64,000 bases of DNA from Methylocella sp. (lineage in GTDB: Bacteria > Pseudomonadota > Alphaproteobacteria > Rhizobiales > Beijerinckiaceae). The translations under genes were made by a program, and so were the position numbers. Where the stretch lies: the NCBI GenBank assembly GCA_037200525.1, contig JBBCGG010000001.1, positions 2,832,501 to 2,896,500 of the forward strand, in the 5' to 3' direction. Positions 9,643 to 18,767 of the stretch are shown here, one piece after another; the first letter of the stretch is position 1, and every line of letters begins with the position of its first letter. The notes below the pieces were generated by a model. It did no database searches and was not told where the DNA came from. It was given only the letters and a program-made list of their open reading frames with translations.

Positions 9643-9941
9643 AGAGGATTCTTCGTTCCACGATAATGATGGTGCGATCTACAAATTTGATGAGTTTGTT
9701 GATAGTCTCAACGACCAAGGTTTGTGACCCGAGTCTTTCCGAAAGTTACGCTAATGGCTACCTGCACTTGTTTTTGTGGGCCGAACATTCCGCCGAATGG
9801 AGCGCGGAACCGATAGATTTCCATATTGTCTTGGAGTGGCCCCACTGGCGCGGTAGGTTGTTGATATCCCAAAACTACGGGAGTGCTGCCGACGGGCATT
9901 CCCCCAAGCTGGAGGTTCCCTTCTGGGCTTTGGCTGAAAAG
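9608..9941 (-). pseudogene. C-terminal piece of an IS-split unknown gene, also frameshifted
   Basis: On the minus strand an open frame runs from the IS edge at 9941 to a stop at 9708 (LFSQSPEGNLQLGG ... MEIYRFRAPFGG ... QVAISVTFGK). Near 9740 the frame +1 to it takes over with SERLGSQTLVVETINKLIKFV, which looks like the natural protein end. A one-base change has therefore probably occurred there. The piece joins in frame with the fragment at 11213-11725 on the far side of the IS3-family element. The family is a common unknown protein of accessory regions, with HNLRSALDQM in its N-terminal half. No function is known to me. Confidence 0.6.
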
Positions 9942-9975
9942 TGGCCTGCCCCCATGGGGTGATCCAGTTTGAATG

Positions 9976-10842
9976 TTAGTGCATTGTCGGCCCTGGCGCT
10001 ATTGCTGGCGTGGCGGGCGAAGCTGGTCCGGATTGCGAAGCCGGCCATTGCAGGGTCTCCGGGGCTGGCGGCTTGTAGCCCAGCGATGAGTGCGGGCGCA
10101 CGGTGTTGTAGTGGCGTCGCCATCGCTCAATGACGACCTTCGCCTCCTTGAGAGTGTAGAAGATTTCACCATTCAAAAGCTCGTCGCGCAGCTTCGAGTT
10201 GAAGCTCTCGCAATAGCCGTTCTCCCAGGGACTGCCCGGCATGATGTAGGCGGTCTTCGCGCCGACGGCGGCAATCCAGTCACGCAACGCCTTGGCGATG
10301 AACTCCGGGCCGTTGTCGGAACGAATGTGGATCGGAACCCCTCGCAAGATGAAGAGGTCCGAGAGAACGTCGATGACGTCCGCTGCCTTCAGCTGCCGGT
10401 TAATCCTGATCGCGATGCATTCGCGGGTAAATTCGTCGATGATATTCAGCATGCGATATTTCCTGCCATCATGAGTGCGGTCCTCGACGAAGTCATAGGA
10501 CCAGACGTGGTTGGGGCATTGCGGGCGCAGCCGGACGCACGAGCCGTCATTGAGCCAGAGACGCCCGCGCTTGGGTTGTCTGGCCGGAACTTTCAGCCCC
10601 TCGCGTCGCCAGATCCGCTCGACCCGTTTGACGTTGATCTTCCAGCCTCGCTCCCACAACATCGCCGTGATGCGGCGGTAGCCATAGCGGCCGTACTGGA
10701 TGGCGAGCGCCGTGATGTCGGCGATCAATGCCGCTTCGTCATCGGGCTTGGTCGGAACCTTGCGCTGCGTGGAGCGATGCTGACCGAGAACCCGGCAAGC
10801 GAACCGCTCGGAAACGCCATGTTCGGCGATCACATGCTCCAC
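9976..10842 (-). CDS. IS3-family transposase OrfB, copy 1
   Basis: The catalytic half of the transposase, 288 residues from a GTG. An HTH_21-like region (YGRYGYRRITAMLWERGW) is followed by the rve integrase core with the DDE residues in YDFVED, RSDNGPEF and NGYCESFNSKLRDELL. It differs from copy 2 by one residue (Ile for Val in KINVKRV). In IS3 elements OrfB is made as a fusion with OrfA by -1 frameshifting; here orfA is broken, so this copy probably cannot make its own full transposase but could be mobilised by copy 2. Confidence 0.93.
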   Translation of the reverse strand: MEHVIAEHGVSERFACRVLGQHRSTQRKVPTKPDDEAALIADITALAIQYGRYGYRRITAMLWERGWKINVKRVERIWRREGLKVPARQPKRGRLWLNDGSCVRLRPQCPNHVWSYDFVEDRTHDGRKYRMLNIIDEFTRECIAIRINRQLKAADVIDVLSDLFILRGVPIHIRSDNGPEFIAKALRDWIAAVGAKTAYIMPGSPWENGYCESFNSKLRDELLNGEIFYTLKEAKVVIERWRRHYNTVRPHSSLGYKPPAPETLQWPASQSGPASPATPAIAPGPTMH

Positions 10843-10865
10843 GCAGGCGCGACGACGCGCGGAGC

Positions 10866-11145
10866 TCAGAAGTTTCCCGAGGCAGCCTCTTTCAGGATCA
10901 GCTTCTCAAGCGTCAAATCGGACACCGCTCGACGGAGCCGCGTATTCTCCGCCTCCAGCTCCTTCAGCCGCTTCACCTGATCGCCCTTCAGGCCGCCGTA
11001 TTCCGACCGCCATCGATTAGTATGTAACTTCCGTCACCCCTATCGAGCGGATCGCCTCCGCGACCGGTCGCCCTTGCGCGCTAAGCACTTCGACTTGCCG
11101 TAGCTTCGCGACGATCTCTTCCGCCTTGTGTCTTTTCCTCGGCAT
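10866..11145 (-). pseudogene. IS3-family OrfA, copy 1, truncated by one extra base
   Basis: This matches orfA of copy 2, starting MPRKRHKAEEIV behind GGAGG. An additional T at 11017/11018 places TAA directly after VTEVTY, ending the protein at 42 residues instead of 92. The lost part holds the second half of the helix-turn-helix, the leucine-zipper-like stretch and the frameshift site. Confidence 0.88.
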
Positions 11146-11197
11146 TGCGCAGTCCTCCATCAGGCTCATAAGCCCATACTTCACGGAGGATCACTTT

Positions 11198-11725
11198 TCA
11201 GGGGGCAGACCAGGCGGCCCTGATTGCAATTTGGCCAGCGTTGACGGGCACAATAGCGTTGTGTTTGTCCATGTTGTCCAATTCGCTGATTTGCCAGAGA
11301 AGCGTGTTCCCGCCTTGGTAAGGTTTCAACCTTTGGATGAACCGCTGCGCTTTGAGGGGCACGTTTTTAAGTTTTCTGACGCAGGCTTCTTCGAAACTTT
11401 TAGCCGATCCCATGATGGGAAAGCCATTTCCTCCGCTTACTTGCTTACTGTTCGCTCGTACCAAGCCGCAAACCATCTGATCAAGAGCCGACCGCAGGTT
11501 ATGGATGATGTCGCCAATAATAGTGCCGGTCTCGCATGGGATAGATTTGTGGATGCGCACGCGGTAGACATACTCTCCGGTTTGGAGGTCTATCTCTTCG
11601 ACAAGTCCATAGGGATTGGAATCGTGGAAAGCATGAAGCGTTGTCTCAAGGTCCGCAAGGTGGCGCTTGGCCCTTTCGACCTTTAGCTTGGGGCCCATCA
11701 GTGGATCGGGTTTGACGATACTCAT
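11198..11725 (-). pseudogene. N-terminal piece of the IS-split unknown gene
   Basis: From ATG at 11725 the frame gives 171 native codons up to 11213, then five codons and a stop from the IS end (WSAP). Seen are DPLMGPKLKVERAKRHLADLE, a short helical N-terminus, EYVYRVRIHKSIPCE, GDIIHNLRSALDQMV and ISELDNMDKHNAI. Joined to 9941 and below, with the IS removed and no target duplication subtracted, the frame continues without interruption to about 248 residues, before the additional frameshift near 9740. No function is known to me; such genes are common near mobile DNA. Confidence 0.7.
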
Positions 11726-12155
11726 GACAAGAAGGGTTCCTCAGGAAGGCCAAAGTGAGCGAACAGGCGGCCGGGTCGTAGATGATGATGTCGCCACCGT
11801 CATTATGCGGAAGATGGTCCGGTTGCCTCGAAGCGCCAGGAAGACATGAAGCATCGGAAAGCGAAATCAGGTACGGTTAAAAAATCTTCACTTTCTCAAG
11901 TCGTGCAATCTTTCTGGCATGCTGTTTAAGCGTGCGCAGCTTCGTTAGGTCGCCGATACGTGAGGCGCGGCATTTCTGGCAAGACCGGGCGCTGGCCGGG
12001 CGGCGGCTCGACCGCCGAAAGTCTTTCCGCTGTAGCTTGCTCCAAGCTGAAGCCAGATTTGGATCTCGGCTTGGCGCCCTTTGCCTTTCCCGCAGCGGCG
12101 TCCTAAACCTAGGCCTCGCTCCATCCGCCGCTCTCAGACCCGGTTTTGCCAAAAG
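11726..12155. other. 430-base gap before proS
   Basis: No gene that can be supported. Short open frames exist on both strands but lack family resemblance and ribosome sites; the best is a 27-codon frame at about 11847 (MKHRKAKSGTVKK). The stretch should hold the promoter of the proS-lolCE-lolD operon. It may also be the remnant of sequence lost when the accessory material to the left arrived. Confidence 0.4.
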
Positions 12156-13478
12156 ATGCGACTATCCCGTTATTTGCTGCCAATTTTACGCGAGACGCCG
12201 AAAGAGGCCGAAATTGTCTCGCATCGCCTGATGCTGCGCGCTGGCATGATCCGTCAGGAGGCCTCGGGCATCTACGCCTGGCTGCCGCTCGGACTGCGCG
12301 TGCTGCAAAAAGTCTCACAGATCGTGCGCGAGGAAATGGACAGAGCCGGCGCGATCGAGCTTTTGATGCCGACCCTGCAATTGGCCGATCTCTGGCGGGA
12401 AACGGGCCGCTATGACGCCTACGGGCCGGAAATGTTGCGGATCAAGGATCGGCATGAGCGCGAATTGCTGTATGGGCCGACCAACGAGGACATGATCACG
12501 GAGATTTTTCGGGCCTATGTCAAATCCTATCGCGAACTGCCCAAAATTCTCTATCATATTCAGTGGAAGTTTCGCGACGAGCAGAGGCCGCGTTTCGGCG
12601 TTATGCGCGGCCGCGAATTTTTGATGAACGACGCCTATTCTTTTGATGTTGACGAGGCTGCCGCGCGCCTCTCCTATAATCGGATGTTCGTTTCCTACCT
12701 GCGGATTTTCGCTCGGATGGGATTGAGGGTGATCCCGATGCGCGCGGAAACGGGTCCGATCGGCGGCGATCAAAGCCATGAATTCATCATTCTGGCCGAA
12801 ACGGGCGAGTCCGCGGTATTTTGCGACGCCGGCGTCTTAGAATTGCCTATCCCGGATGGCTCCATCGATTACGATGGCGATCTTTCCCCTATCGTCAAGG
12901 AATGGACCAGCCTTTACGCCGCGACGGAGGATGTGCATGACGCAGCCCGTTTCGAGCGCGAGACGCCGGAAGCCAAACGCATCCATACCCGCGGCATCGA
13001 GGTCGGCCAGGTGTTCTATTTCGGCGATAAATATTCGAAGCCGATGCGCGCCACGATCGCCGCGCCGGACGGGGTCGAGCGGCCATTCATGGGCGGCTCC
13101 TATGGCGTTGGCGTTTCGCGGCTCGTTGGCGCCCTCATTGAGGCCAATCACGACGAGAACGGCATAATATGGCCGCTCGTCGTTGCGCCGTTCAAGGTCG
13201 GATTAGCCAACCTCAAGGTCGGCGATGCGGCGACGGACGCGGCCTGCGCCAAGATTTACGCTGAACTCGAAAAGGCGGGAGTCGATGTGCTTTATGACGA
13301 TACCGACGAGCGGCCGGGAGCCAAATTCGCCAAACTCGATCTGATCGGCCTGCCATATCAGATCATCGTCGGCCCCAAAGGCGTCGCCGAAGGCAAGATC
13401 GAGCTGAAGACTCGGGCGACCGGCGCGCGGGAATCTCTCGACCCCGCCGAGGCGGTCAAGCGCATGACGGCTGCATGA
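12156..13478 (+). CDS. proS: Prolyl-tRNA synthetase
   Basis: A 440-residue class II aminoacyl-tRNA synthetase that charges tRNA-Pro. [19 protein letters not shown] is the standard N-terminus, which sets the start at 12156 although the frame is open from 12081. Motif 2 is visible at [26 protein letters not shown], motif 3 at [13 protein letters not shown], and the anticodon-binding domain follows ([14 protein letters not shown]). There is no long editing insertion between motifs 2 and 3, as usual for the short alphaproteobacterial form. The stop overlaps the lolC/E start by 4 bases (ATGA). Confidence 0.95.
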   Translation: MRLSRYLLPILRETPKEAEIVSHRLMLRAGMIRQEASGIYAWLPLGLRVLQKVSQIVREEMDRAGAIELLMPTLQLADLWRETGRYDAYGPEMLRIKDRHERELLYGPTNEDMITEIFRAYVKSYRELPKILYHIQWKFRDEQRPRFGVMRGREFLMNDAYSFDVDEAAARLSYNRMFVSYLRIFARMGLRVIPMRAETGPIGGDQSHEFIILAETGESAVFCDAGVLELPIPDGSIDYDGDLSPIVKEWTSLYAATEDVHDAARFERETPEAKRIHTRGIEVGQVFYFGDKYSKPMRATIAAPDGVERPFMGGSYGVGVSRLVGALIEANHDENGIIWPLVVAPFKVGLANLKVGDAATDAACAKIYAELEKAGVDVLYDDTDERPGAKFAKLDLIGLPYQIIVGPKGVAEGKIELKTRATGARESLDPAEAVKRMTAA

Positions 13479-14743
13479 GCAAGTCTCCGGCTGGCACGCG
13501 GCCCTTTGCGGCCTTCGAATGGATGATCGCCCTGCGCTATCTGCGCGCGCGGCGTTCGGCCGGCTATGTATCCGTCATCGCCGGATTCTCTTTTCTCGGG
13601 ATCATGCTTGGCGTCGCCACGCTGATCGTCGTCATGTCGGTCATGAACGGCTTCCACAAGGAGCTGCTTGACAAGATCGTTGGCATCAACGGCCATATAT
13701 TCCTGCAGGCCGCCGACTCGCCGCTGACTGATTACGACGAAGTCGTGAGCCAAGTTGGCGCCTTGCCAGGGGTAAAGCTGGCGATTCCGATGATTGAAGG
13801 GCCTGCCGCAGCGTCTACGACCAACATGGCCTTCGCTTTGGTGCGCGGCATTCGCGAAGCCGACATCAAAAGGCTTCCCGGCATCGCCGGCAATGTGAAG
13901 ATGGGCACGATTGATGGTTTCGACTCGGCCGGGGGCGTTGCAATCGGGCAAAGGATTGCGGAAAACCTTGGCCTTCGCATCGGCGACAAGATCAAGATCC
14001 TGATCGCCAACGGCCCGCAGACGCCGTTTGGGGTGGCGCCGCGCAGCAAAGTCTATCCCGTCACGGCGATCTTCCAGATCGGCATGGCCGAATTCGACAA
14101 TCTCTTCGTCTACATGCCTTTGCCGGAGGCGCAGGCTTTCTTTAGCAAGGACAATGAGGCGAGCGTCATCGAAATCTTCTTGAATAAGCCCGAAAACCTC
14201 GACGCCGTTCGCGCGGAGATTGACGGATCGGTGACGCGGCCGATGATCATGACCGATTGGCGCGAGCGCAATAGAACTTTCTTTGATGCGCTGAACGTCG
14301 AGCGCAATGTGATGTTCATCATTTTGACGCTGATTGTGCTGGTCGCCGCGCTGAACATCATTTCAGGCCTCATCATGCTGGTGAAAGACAAGGGCCACGA
14401 CATCGCCGTGCTGCGCACAATGGGCGCAACGCGCGGCGGCGTGATGCGAATCTTCCTGATAACCGGCGCGTCGATCGGGATCGTCGGGACCTTCGCCGGA
14501 TTTCTTCTCGGCCTTATCGTCGCGAGCAATGTCGAGCCGATCCGGCAAGTTCTCAATCGTCTTCTGCACGCCAATCTATTTCCGGCGGAGCTCTATTTTC
14601 TGTCGCGCCTGCCCTCGGTGGTCGATCCACGCGATGTTTTGACCGTCGTCGGCATGACGCTCACGCTGTCCGTGCTGGCGACGATCTATCCGTCCTGGCG
14701 CGCGGCCAAGCTCGATCCCGTCGAAGCGCTGCGTTACGAATAG
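13475..14743 (+). CDS. lolC: Lipoprotein-releasing ABC transporter permease LolC/LolE
   Basis: A 422-residue inner-membrane permease of the LolCE family, which extracts outer-membrane lipoproteins and hands them to LolA. The N-terminus has [14 protein letters not shown], a membrane helix near residues 25-50 ([21 protein letters not shown]) and then a periplasmic MacB-like domain; three C-terminal helices start around residue 270 and the protein ends DPVEALRYE, the usual FtsX/MacB end. As in most alphaproteobacteria a single LolC/E gene is present, and it sits 2 bases before lolD. Confidence 0.92.
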   Translation: MSKSPAGTRPFAAFEWMIALRYLRARRSAGYVSVIAGFSFLGIMLGVATLIVVMSVMNGFHKELLDKIVGINGHIFLQAADSPLTDYDEVVSQVGALPGVKLAIPMIEGPAAASTTNMAFALVRGIREADIKRLPGIAGNVKMGTIDGFDSAGGVAIGQRIAENLGLRIGDKIKILIANGPQTPFGVAPRSKVYPVTAIFQIGMAEFDNLFVYMPLPEAQAFFSKDNEASVIEIFLNKPENLDAVRAEIDGSVTRPMIMTDWRERNRTFFDALNVERNVMFIILTLIVLVAALNIISGLIMLVKDKGHDIAVLRTMGATRGGVMRIFLITGASIGIVGTFAGFLLGLIVASNVEPIRQVLNRLLHANLFPAELYFLSRLPSVVDPRDVLTVVGMTLTLSVLATIYPSWRAAKLDPVEALRYE

Positions 14744-14745
14744 CC

Positions 14746-15429
14746 ATGTCCACTCCGGCTCTCTATCTGGAGAAGGTCGCGCGCCGCTACGATCAGGCGG
14801 GCGCTCCGCTCGATATTTTGCGCGGCGCTGATTTCTGCCTCTGGGGCGGCCAATCGGTGGCGCTGATCGCCCCCTCGGGCGCGGGCAAGTCGACCTTGCT
14901 TCATATCGCCGGCCTGCTCGAAAAGCCCGATGACGGCGAGGTTTATGTGGCGGGCAAGCCGACCGTCGATATGGCGGACGATGCGCGAACGGCTCTGCGA
15001 CGGGTGGAAATTGGATTCGTCTACCAGTTTCATCATCTTTTGCCGGAGTTTTCGGCGCTCGAAAACATCATGCTGCCGCAGATGATCGCGGGCTATTCGC
15101 GCAAGGAAGCAAAAGACCGCGGGACGCAATTATTGGATTATCTTGGTCTCGTCGCGCGGGGAAAACACCGGCCCGCCGAATTATCGGGCGGCGAACAGCA
15201 GCGAGTTGCGATCGCCCGCGCCGTCGCCAATGGTCCAGGCGTTCTGCTCGCCGATGAGCCGACCGGCAATCTCGATCCGAAAACCGCCAATCATGTGTTC
15301 GAAGCGCTTGACGCCATCGTCCGGGCCACCGGGCTCGCGACCTTGATCGCCACCCACAATATGGACCTTGCGGCGCGAATGGACCGCCGCGTCACTTTGC
15401 GCGATGGGCTTTTGGTCGAGTTGCCATAA
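14746..15429 (+). CDS. lolD: Lipoprotein-releasing ABC transporter ATPase
   Basis: A 227-residue ABC ATPase, partner of the preceding permease. Walker A is APSGAGKST near residue 43, the signature [14 protein letters not shown], Walker [13 protein letters not shown], and the switch histidine lies in IATHN. The loop [14 protein letters not shown] is typical of LolD/MacB ATPases. It powers lipoprotein release from the inner membrane. Third gene of the proS-lolC-lolD operon. Confidence 0.94.
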   Translation: MSTPALYLEKVARRYDQAGAPLDILRGADFCLWGGQSVALIAPSGAGKSTLLHIAGLLEKPDDGEVYVAGKPTVDMADDARTALRRVEIGFVYQFHHLLPEFSALENIMLPQMIAGYSRKEAKDRGTQLLDYLGLVARGKHRPAELSGGEQQRVAIARAVANGPGVLLADEPTGNLDPKTANHVFEALDAIVRATGLATLIATHNMDLAARMDRRVTLRDGLLVELP

Positions 15430-15560
15430 ATGCGCCGGCCGCGGCTTTTTGAACCAGTTTATTGAGAATGCGAAGACGACAATATAGTCGCCTCAGTATC
15501 AAAGCCCCGCCGCATTGCGCTATTTCTCCCCCAAGTGACGAGACGGAAAGGCAAAACGAC

Positions 15561-15650
15561 ATGAACGACTGGCCGCCGGTTGAGCGCTCCATCGCGAGCT
15601 TTTCGCATGCGGCGGCGTTCGGCGGAACGTTGAGGGAAGCGCGATCATGA
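15561..15650 (+). CDS. Possible 29-residue leader ORF coupled to the fluoride channel
   Basis: A short frame MNDWPPVERSIASF... preceded by GGAAAGG about ten bases upstream, ending in a TGA that overlaps the crcB start as ATGA. The overlap suggests translational coupling. There is no known family; it could equally be chance. The 130 bases before it show no clear fluoride riboswitch. Confidence 0.3.
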   Translation: MNDWPPVERSIASFSHAAAFGGTLREARS

Positions 15651-16045
15651 CCTATGTCTGGGTTGCGATTGGGAGCGCCCTCGGCGGCGTGGCGCGGTTC
15701 TGGCTCGCAGGCTTTGTGGTGAGCTTGGTCGGAGCCGCCTTTCCTTGGGGCACGCTGCTCATCAATGTCAGCGGATCGTTTGTCATCGGCATATTTGCGG
15801 CGGCGACTGGCGCGGATGGCCGCTTTTCCGTTCCTGCGGATATGCGGATCTTCGTCATGGTGGGACTTTGCGGCGGCTTCACCACGTTTTCATCGTTTAG
15901 TTTGCAAACGCTCGAACTGGCGCAAGCTGGCGAAATGATGCGAGCCGGCGCCTATGTCGCGTCATCCGTCATCCTGTGCCTTGCATTCGTGTGGTTGGGG
16001 GCCATTTGCGCTGGGGCCATCAACGGAGCGATTATCCGCAACTGA
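15647..16045 (+). CDS. crcB: Fluoride efflux channel CrcB/Fluc
   Basis: A 132-residue membrane protein with four hydrophobic helices (residues ~3-25, 35-55, 68-90, 98-125). Family landmarks are GGVARFW near residue 14, the conserved NVSGSF at 40-45, and GGFTTFSSFSLQT near residue 80, which lines the fluoride pore and its sodium site. It works as a dual-topology dimer, letting fluoride leave the cell. It is followed 16 bases later by a universal stress protein gene. Confidence 0.92.
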   Translation: MTYVWVAIGSALGGVARFWLAGFVVSLVGAAFPWGTLLINVSGSFVIGIFAAATGADGRFSVPADMRIFVMVGLCGGFTTFSSFSLQTLELAQAGEMMRAGAYVASSVILCLAFVWLGAICAGAINGAIIRN

Positions 16046-16061
16046 CGGAGGTCCTGCTGCG

Positions 16062-16901
16062 ATGCGTTCACTGCTCGCTGTTTTGACGCACGAGTGCTCC
16101 GCTGCGGCTTGCCTGCGCGGCGCCGACGCCGCGGCCGCCGTCCTGAACGCCCAGCGTATTGACGTTTTGCATGTTCGCGTTGCCCCCTTGGCGACCATCG
16201 TCGTGGCGGCGGAGATTCTGACGGAATCTCAAAACGCCCAAATCGAAGCAGGGGCCGCGCGGGAAGCCGAAGCGCTCAAAACCTTGTTTGACGCCTGGGG
16301 CCGGGAGCGCGTTCAGCGAGGGGAAGACAAATCTCTGCCTGAAATTGCTTGGCTCGACGTCACCGGCTCGCCCTATGAGGAGGTGGCTCGTCGAGGACGC
16401 GAGGCCGACCTGATTGTGATCGGCGCTCCCGCCAGCGACGCCGATGTGGAAGGCCGGCAAGTCTTGCGCGCGGCCATCTTTGATACCGGGCGCCCTTTTC
16501 TTCGAGTTCCTGCTCGCTTATCGGGGCCATTCGGCGGTCATGTCGCGGTGGCTTGGAAAGAGGGGGAGGCGGCGCGGCGCGCCGTGACGGCGGGCCTTCC
16601 TTGGTTGAAACGAGCCGAACGAATTTCCGTGATCATCGCAGAAGAAGCGGTGACCGCCGCTTCCGCCGCCGCCGGGGTTCTCGCGCTCCTCGCCAGCCAC
16701 GGCTTGGCCGCGCAGCTTGTGACCGCGCCGCGCGGGCACACCGATATCGGAGCGACGCTGTTGTCAGAAGCCGATCGGCTTGGGGCCGACCTTCTTGTTA
16801 TGGGCGCTTACCGACGTCCGCGGCTTGTTGAGCTTGTCCTCGGCGGGGCCACCGTCGCTATTTTGCGGCAAGCGATGATTCCGCTTTTGATGCAGCACTA
16901 A
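16062..16901 (+). CDS. Universal stress protein, tandem Usp domains
   Basis: A 279-residue protein; the ATG at 16062 follows GGAGG, though the frame is open earlier inside crcB. Two Usp-like halves are seen. The first is degenerate, with READLIVIGAPASD. The second has ADLLVMGAYRRPRLVELVLGGAT, the nucleotide-binding signature G(2x)G(9x)G(S/T) in slightly altered form. Cytoplasmic; such proteins respond to starvation and respiratory stress. It probably shares a transcript with crcB. A second protein of similar build lies at 32079-32909. Confidence 0.85.
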   Translation: MRSLLAVLTHECSAAACLRGADAAAAVLNAQRIDVLHVRVAPLATIVVAAEILTESQNAQIEAGAAREAEALKTLFDAWGRERVQRGEDKSLPEIAWLDVTGSPYEEVARRGREADLIVIGAPASDADVEGRQVLRAAIFDTGRPFLRVPARLSGPFGGHVAVAWKEGEAARRAVTAGLPWLKRAERISVIIAEEAVTAASAAAGVLALLASHGLAAQLVTAPRGHTDIGATLLSEADRLGADLLVMGAYRRPRLVELVLGGATVAILRQAMIPLLMQH

Positions 16902-17154
16902 GCAGAGCCGCGATCTGCGTCCGCGTTCGTGTTGATCAATTCCAGGTGAGAATCGCGCGATCGCCGGCTGGAAAATTCCAGCGTGGATGAAGACGCCGGT
17001 CTAAAATCAGGTTCCGACGAGAAGCGGCGGGTCGTTCATTGCTTGTGCTCGCGACGCCCGAGCGAAGCGGAGACGCTGTTTATCCTGGGCGATCCCCGCT
17101 ACTCACAATTCGACATCCGCGGTGCTAGAGTCGAATCTTTGGGGGTGACAGATC

Positions 17155-18540
17155 GTGTTCGAATCTATGAGCGACGTCTCCGCTCAGGACATTGTGGAGA
17201 CGGTGCGCAGCGCGTTGCTCGTGCTGGACGCAAATCTATGCGTGATATCGGCTAACCGCGCCTTCTACCGCTTGTTCGAAGTCAAGGCGGATGAAACGAT
17301 CGGCCGGCGAATTTATGAACTTGGCAATGGGCAATGGGACATTCCAGCTCTCCGCCACCTTCTCGAGATCGTCATTCCGGCGGAGGAGGCGATCGAGGCT
17401 TTCGAGGTCGAACACGAGTTCGAGACGATCGGACGCCGCTCTCTCGTTCTGAATGCTCGCAAGGTATTTCGGCCGGGCAACAGCACGCCGTTCCTGCTGA
17501 TAGCGATCGACGACGTAACCGCGGCTGAAGACGCGCGGCGTGAGAGCGAACGCAATTGGCGTTTGGCGCAAAACATCGTCGATACCGTTCGCGACCCGCT
17601 CGTCATCCTCGAGGGGGACATGACGGTCGTGACAGCGAGCCGGGCGTTTCTGCGGCTCTTCAAGGTAGAAAGCGATGAGGTCATCGGCCGCCGCCTGCAA
17701 GATCTTGGCGAGGGGCAATGGGGCGTTAGCGCTCTTAAGGCGCTGTTGGACCGCGTCGTCCCCGATGACGCGGCCGTCGATGGATTCGAGATCGAAGATA
17801 ATTTCCCCGGGATTGGCCGTCGCATCTTCAAGCTGAACGCGAGCAAGGTTCACCGTCCAGGCAACAATGTTACCCGCCTGCTGCTCGTTCTGGAGGACGT
17901 CACGGAAGCGCGCCTTCTTGAGCGTCACCACGACTTGCTTGCGGCCGAACTCGCACACCGAATTAAGAACAGCCTGCAAATCATTAACTCTTTCGTCGCC
18001 TTCGAAATGCGCCGTGCGGCGGAGCCGTGTCTTGATGGTTACCGCGCCATGCAGGCGCGCATTGGAGCCGTCGCCGAACTCTATGACGTCGTTTCCCGAT
18101 CCGCCACATTCGGTCCGGTGCCGGTCGAGGCGTATTTCAATGGCATCGCAGCCAGTCTTCGCTCCAGCCTGCTTGGCGAGGGGTCGAAGATCGAGATCCG
18201 CGTCGAAGCGGAGCCTCTGACGATCGTCGCAGATCACGCCGTGACGCTCGGACTGATCGTCAACGAGCTCGCCACCAATGCGGTGAAGTACGCTTTCCCC
18301 GGAGGCGAAGGTCGGATCGTGCTGAGTTTTGCTCGCCGCAACGGCGACCTCGCGCTCACCATAAGCGACGACGGCGTCGGCGTTGCAGGTTCGAGCGCCC
18401 GCAACGCCGGATCGGGGCTGGGTTTTCGCTTCGTCGACGCCTTCGTTCGCCAAATCGGAGGAACTTTTGCCAAAACCGAGGGAACCAACGGCGCGGCATT
18501 TGTGGTCGGGCTCCCGCTCTCCCTGCTGGCCGAGCCCTAG
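17155..18540 (+). CDS. PAS-PAS histidine kinase of the HisKA_2 (HWE-related) type
   Basis: A 461-residue soluble sensor kinase. Two repeated PAS domains occupy about residues 8-125 and 135-250; each contains a NRAFYRLFEVKADETIGRR-like core and an LNARKVFRPGN / LNASKVHRPGN segment, so they look like an internal duplication. The phosphoacceptor is His268 in AELAHRIKNSLQ, a HisKA_2 H-box, and the ATPase domain has NELATNAVKYAF and DDGVGV. Start is GTG at 17155, 8 bases after GGGGGTG; ATG at 17167 is possible. No partner regulator is next to it. In this order such kinases often feed the PhyR general stress response, but that is inference. Confidence 0.87.
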   Translation: MFESMSDVSAQDIVETVRSALLVLDANLCVISANRAFYRLFEVKADETIGRRIYELGNGQWDIPALRHLLEIVIPAEEAIEAFEVEHEFETIGRRSLVLNARKVFRPGNSTPFLLIAIDDVTAAEDARRESERNWRLAQNIVDTVRDPLVILEGDMTVVTASRAFLRLFKVESDEVIGRRLQDLGEGQWGVSALKALLDRVVPDDAAVDGFEIEDNFPGIGRRIFKLNASKVHRPGNNVTRLLLVLEDVTEARLLERHHDLLAAELAHRIKNSLQIINSFVAFEMRRAAEPCLDGYRAMQARIGAVAELYDVVSRSATFGPVPVEAYFNGIAASLRSSLLGEGSKIEIRVEAEPLTIVADHAVTLGLIVNELATNAVKYAFPGGEGRIVLSFARRNGDLALTISDDGVGVAGSSARNAGSGLGFRFVDAFVRQIGGTFAKTEGTNGAAFVVGLPLSLLAEP

Positions 18541-18767
18541 CTTCCCGCATGTGTCTTTTTGACCACGGGGCCGGCAAGACGATGGCGGCGGCGCAACCAC
18601 CCCTCAGGCGCCTCGTTCCACGCCATTAATGACTTTTGTCTGCGATTTTGCCGCCGCAAAAGCTTTACGCACGGTTTTAACGGGATTCTCAAAGGGTTGC
18701 TGTATCGCTACAGTGGGAGTGAGTCGGGAGGCGATCGCCCTCTGGCGGAACCTGTTCGGAGGCACGG

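Larger units (their letters stand above)
9942..11212 (-). mobile_element. IS3-family insertion sequence, copy 1 (probably IS407 group)
   Basis: A 1271-bp element, the same as 57982-59251 apart from two changes: one substitution in orfB and one extra T at about 11017. The ends were set by where the two copies stop matching. The terminal inverted repeats are imperfect (TGGCCTGCCCCC and TGGTCTGCCCCC, then TGATCC). They begin TG and end CA as in IS3 elements. No 3- or 4-base target duplication is visible at the flanks. The element lies inside an unknown gene and reads on the minus strand. Confidence 0.92.

Noticed and set aside
10090-10980. 296-codon plus-strand frame inside IS3 copy 1 (repeated at 58130)
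   Set aside because: Antisense to orfB, and present in both copies only because the IS is.
11877-12152. 91-codon minus-strand frame before proS
   Set aside because: Arg/Ser-rich shadow-like sequence overlapping the proS control region.
15430-15646. Fluoride riboswitch before crcB
   Set aside because: I do not see the conserved GGxGATGG ... CTGATG arrangement; a covariance search would decide.
17236-18600. 454-codon minus-strand frame opposite the PAS kinase
   Set aside because: Shadow; the plus strand has PAS, H-box and N-box motifs.
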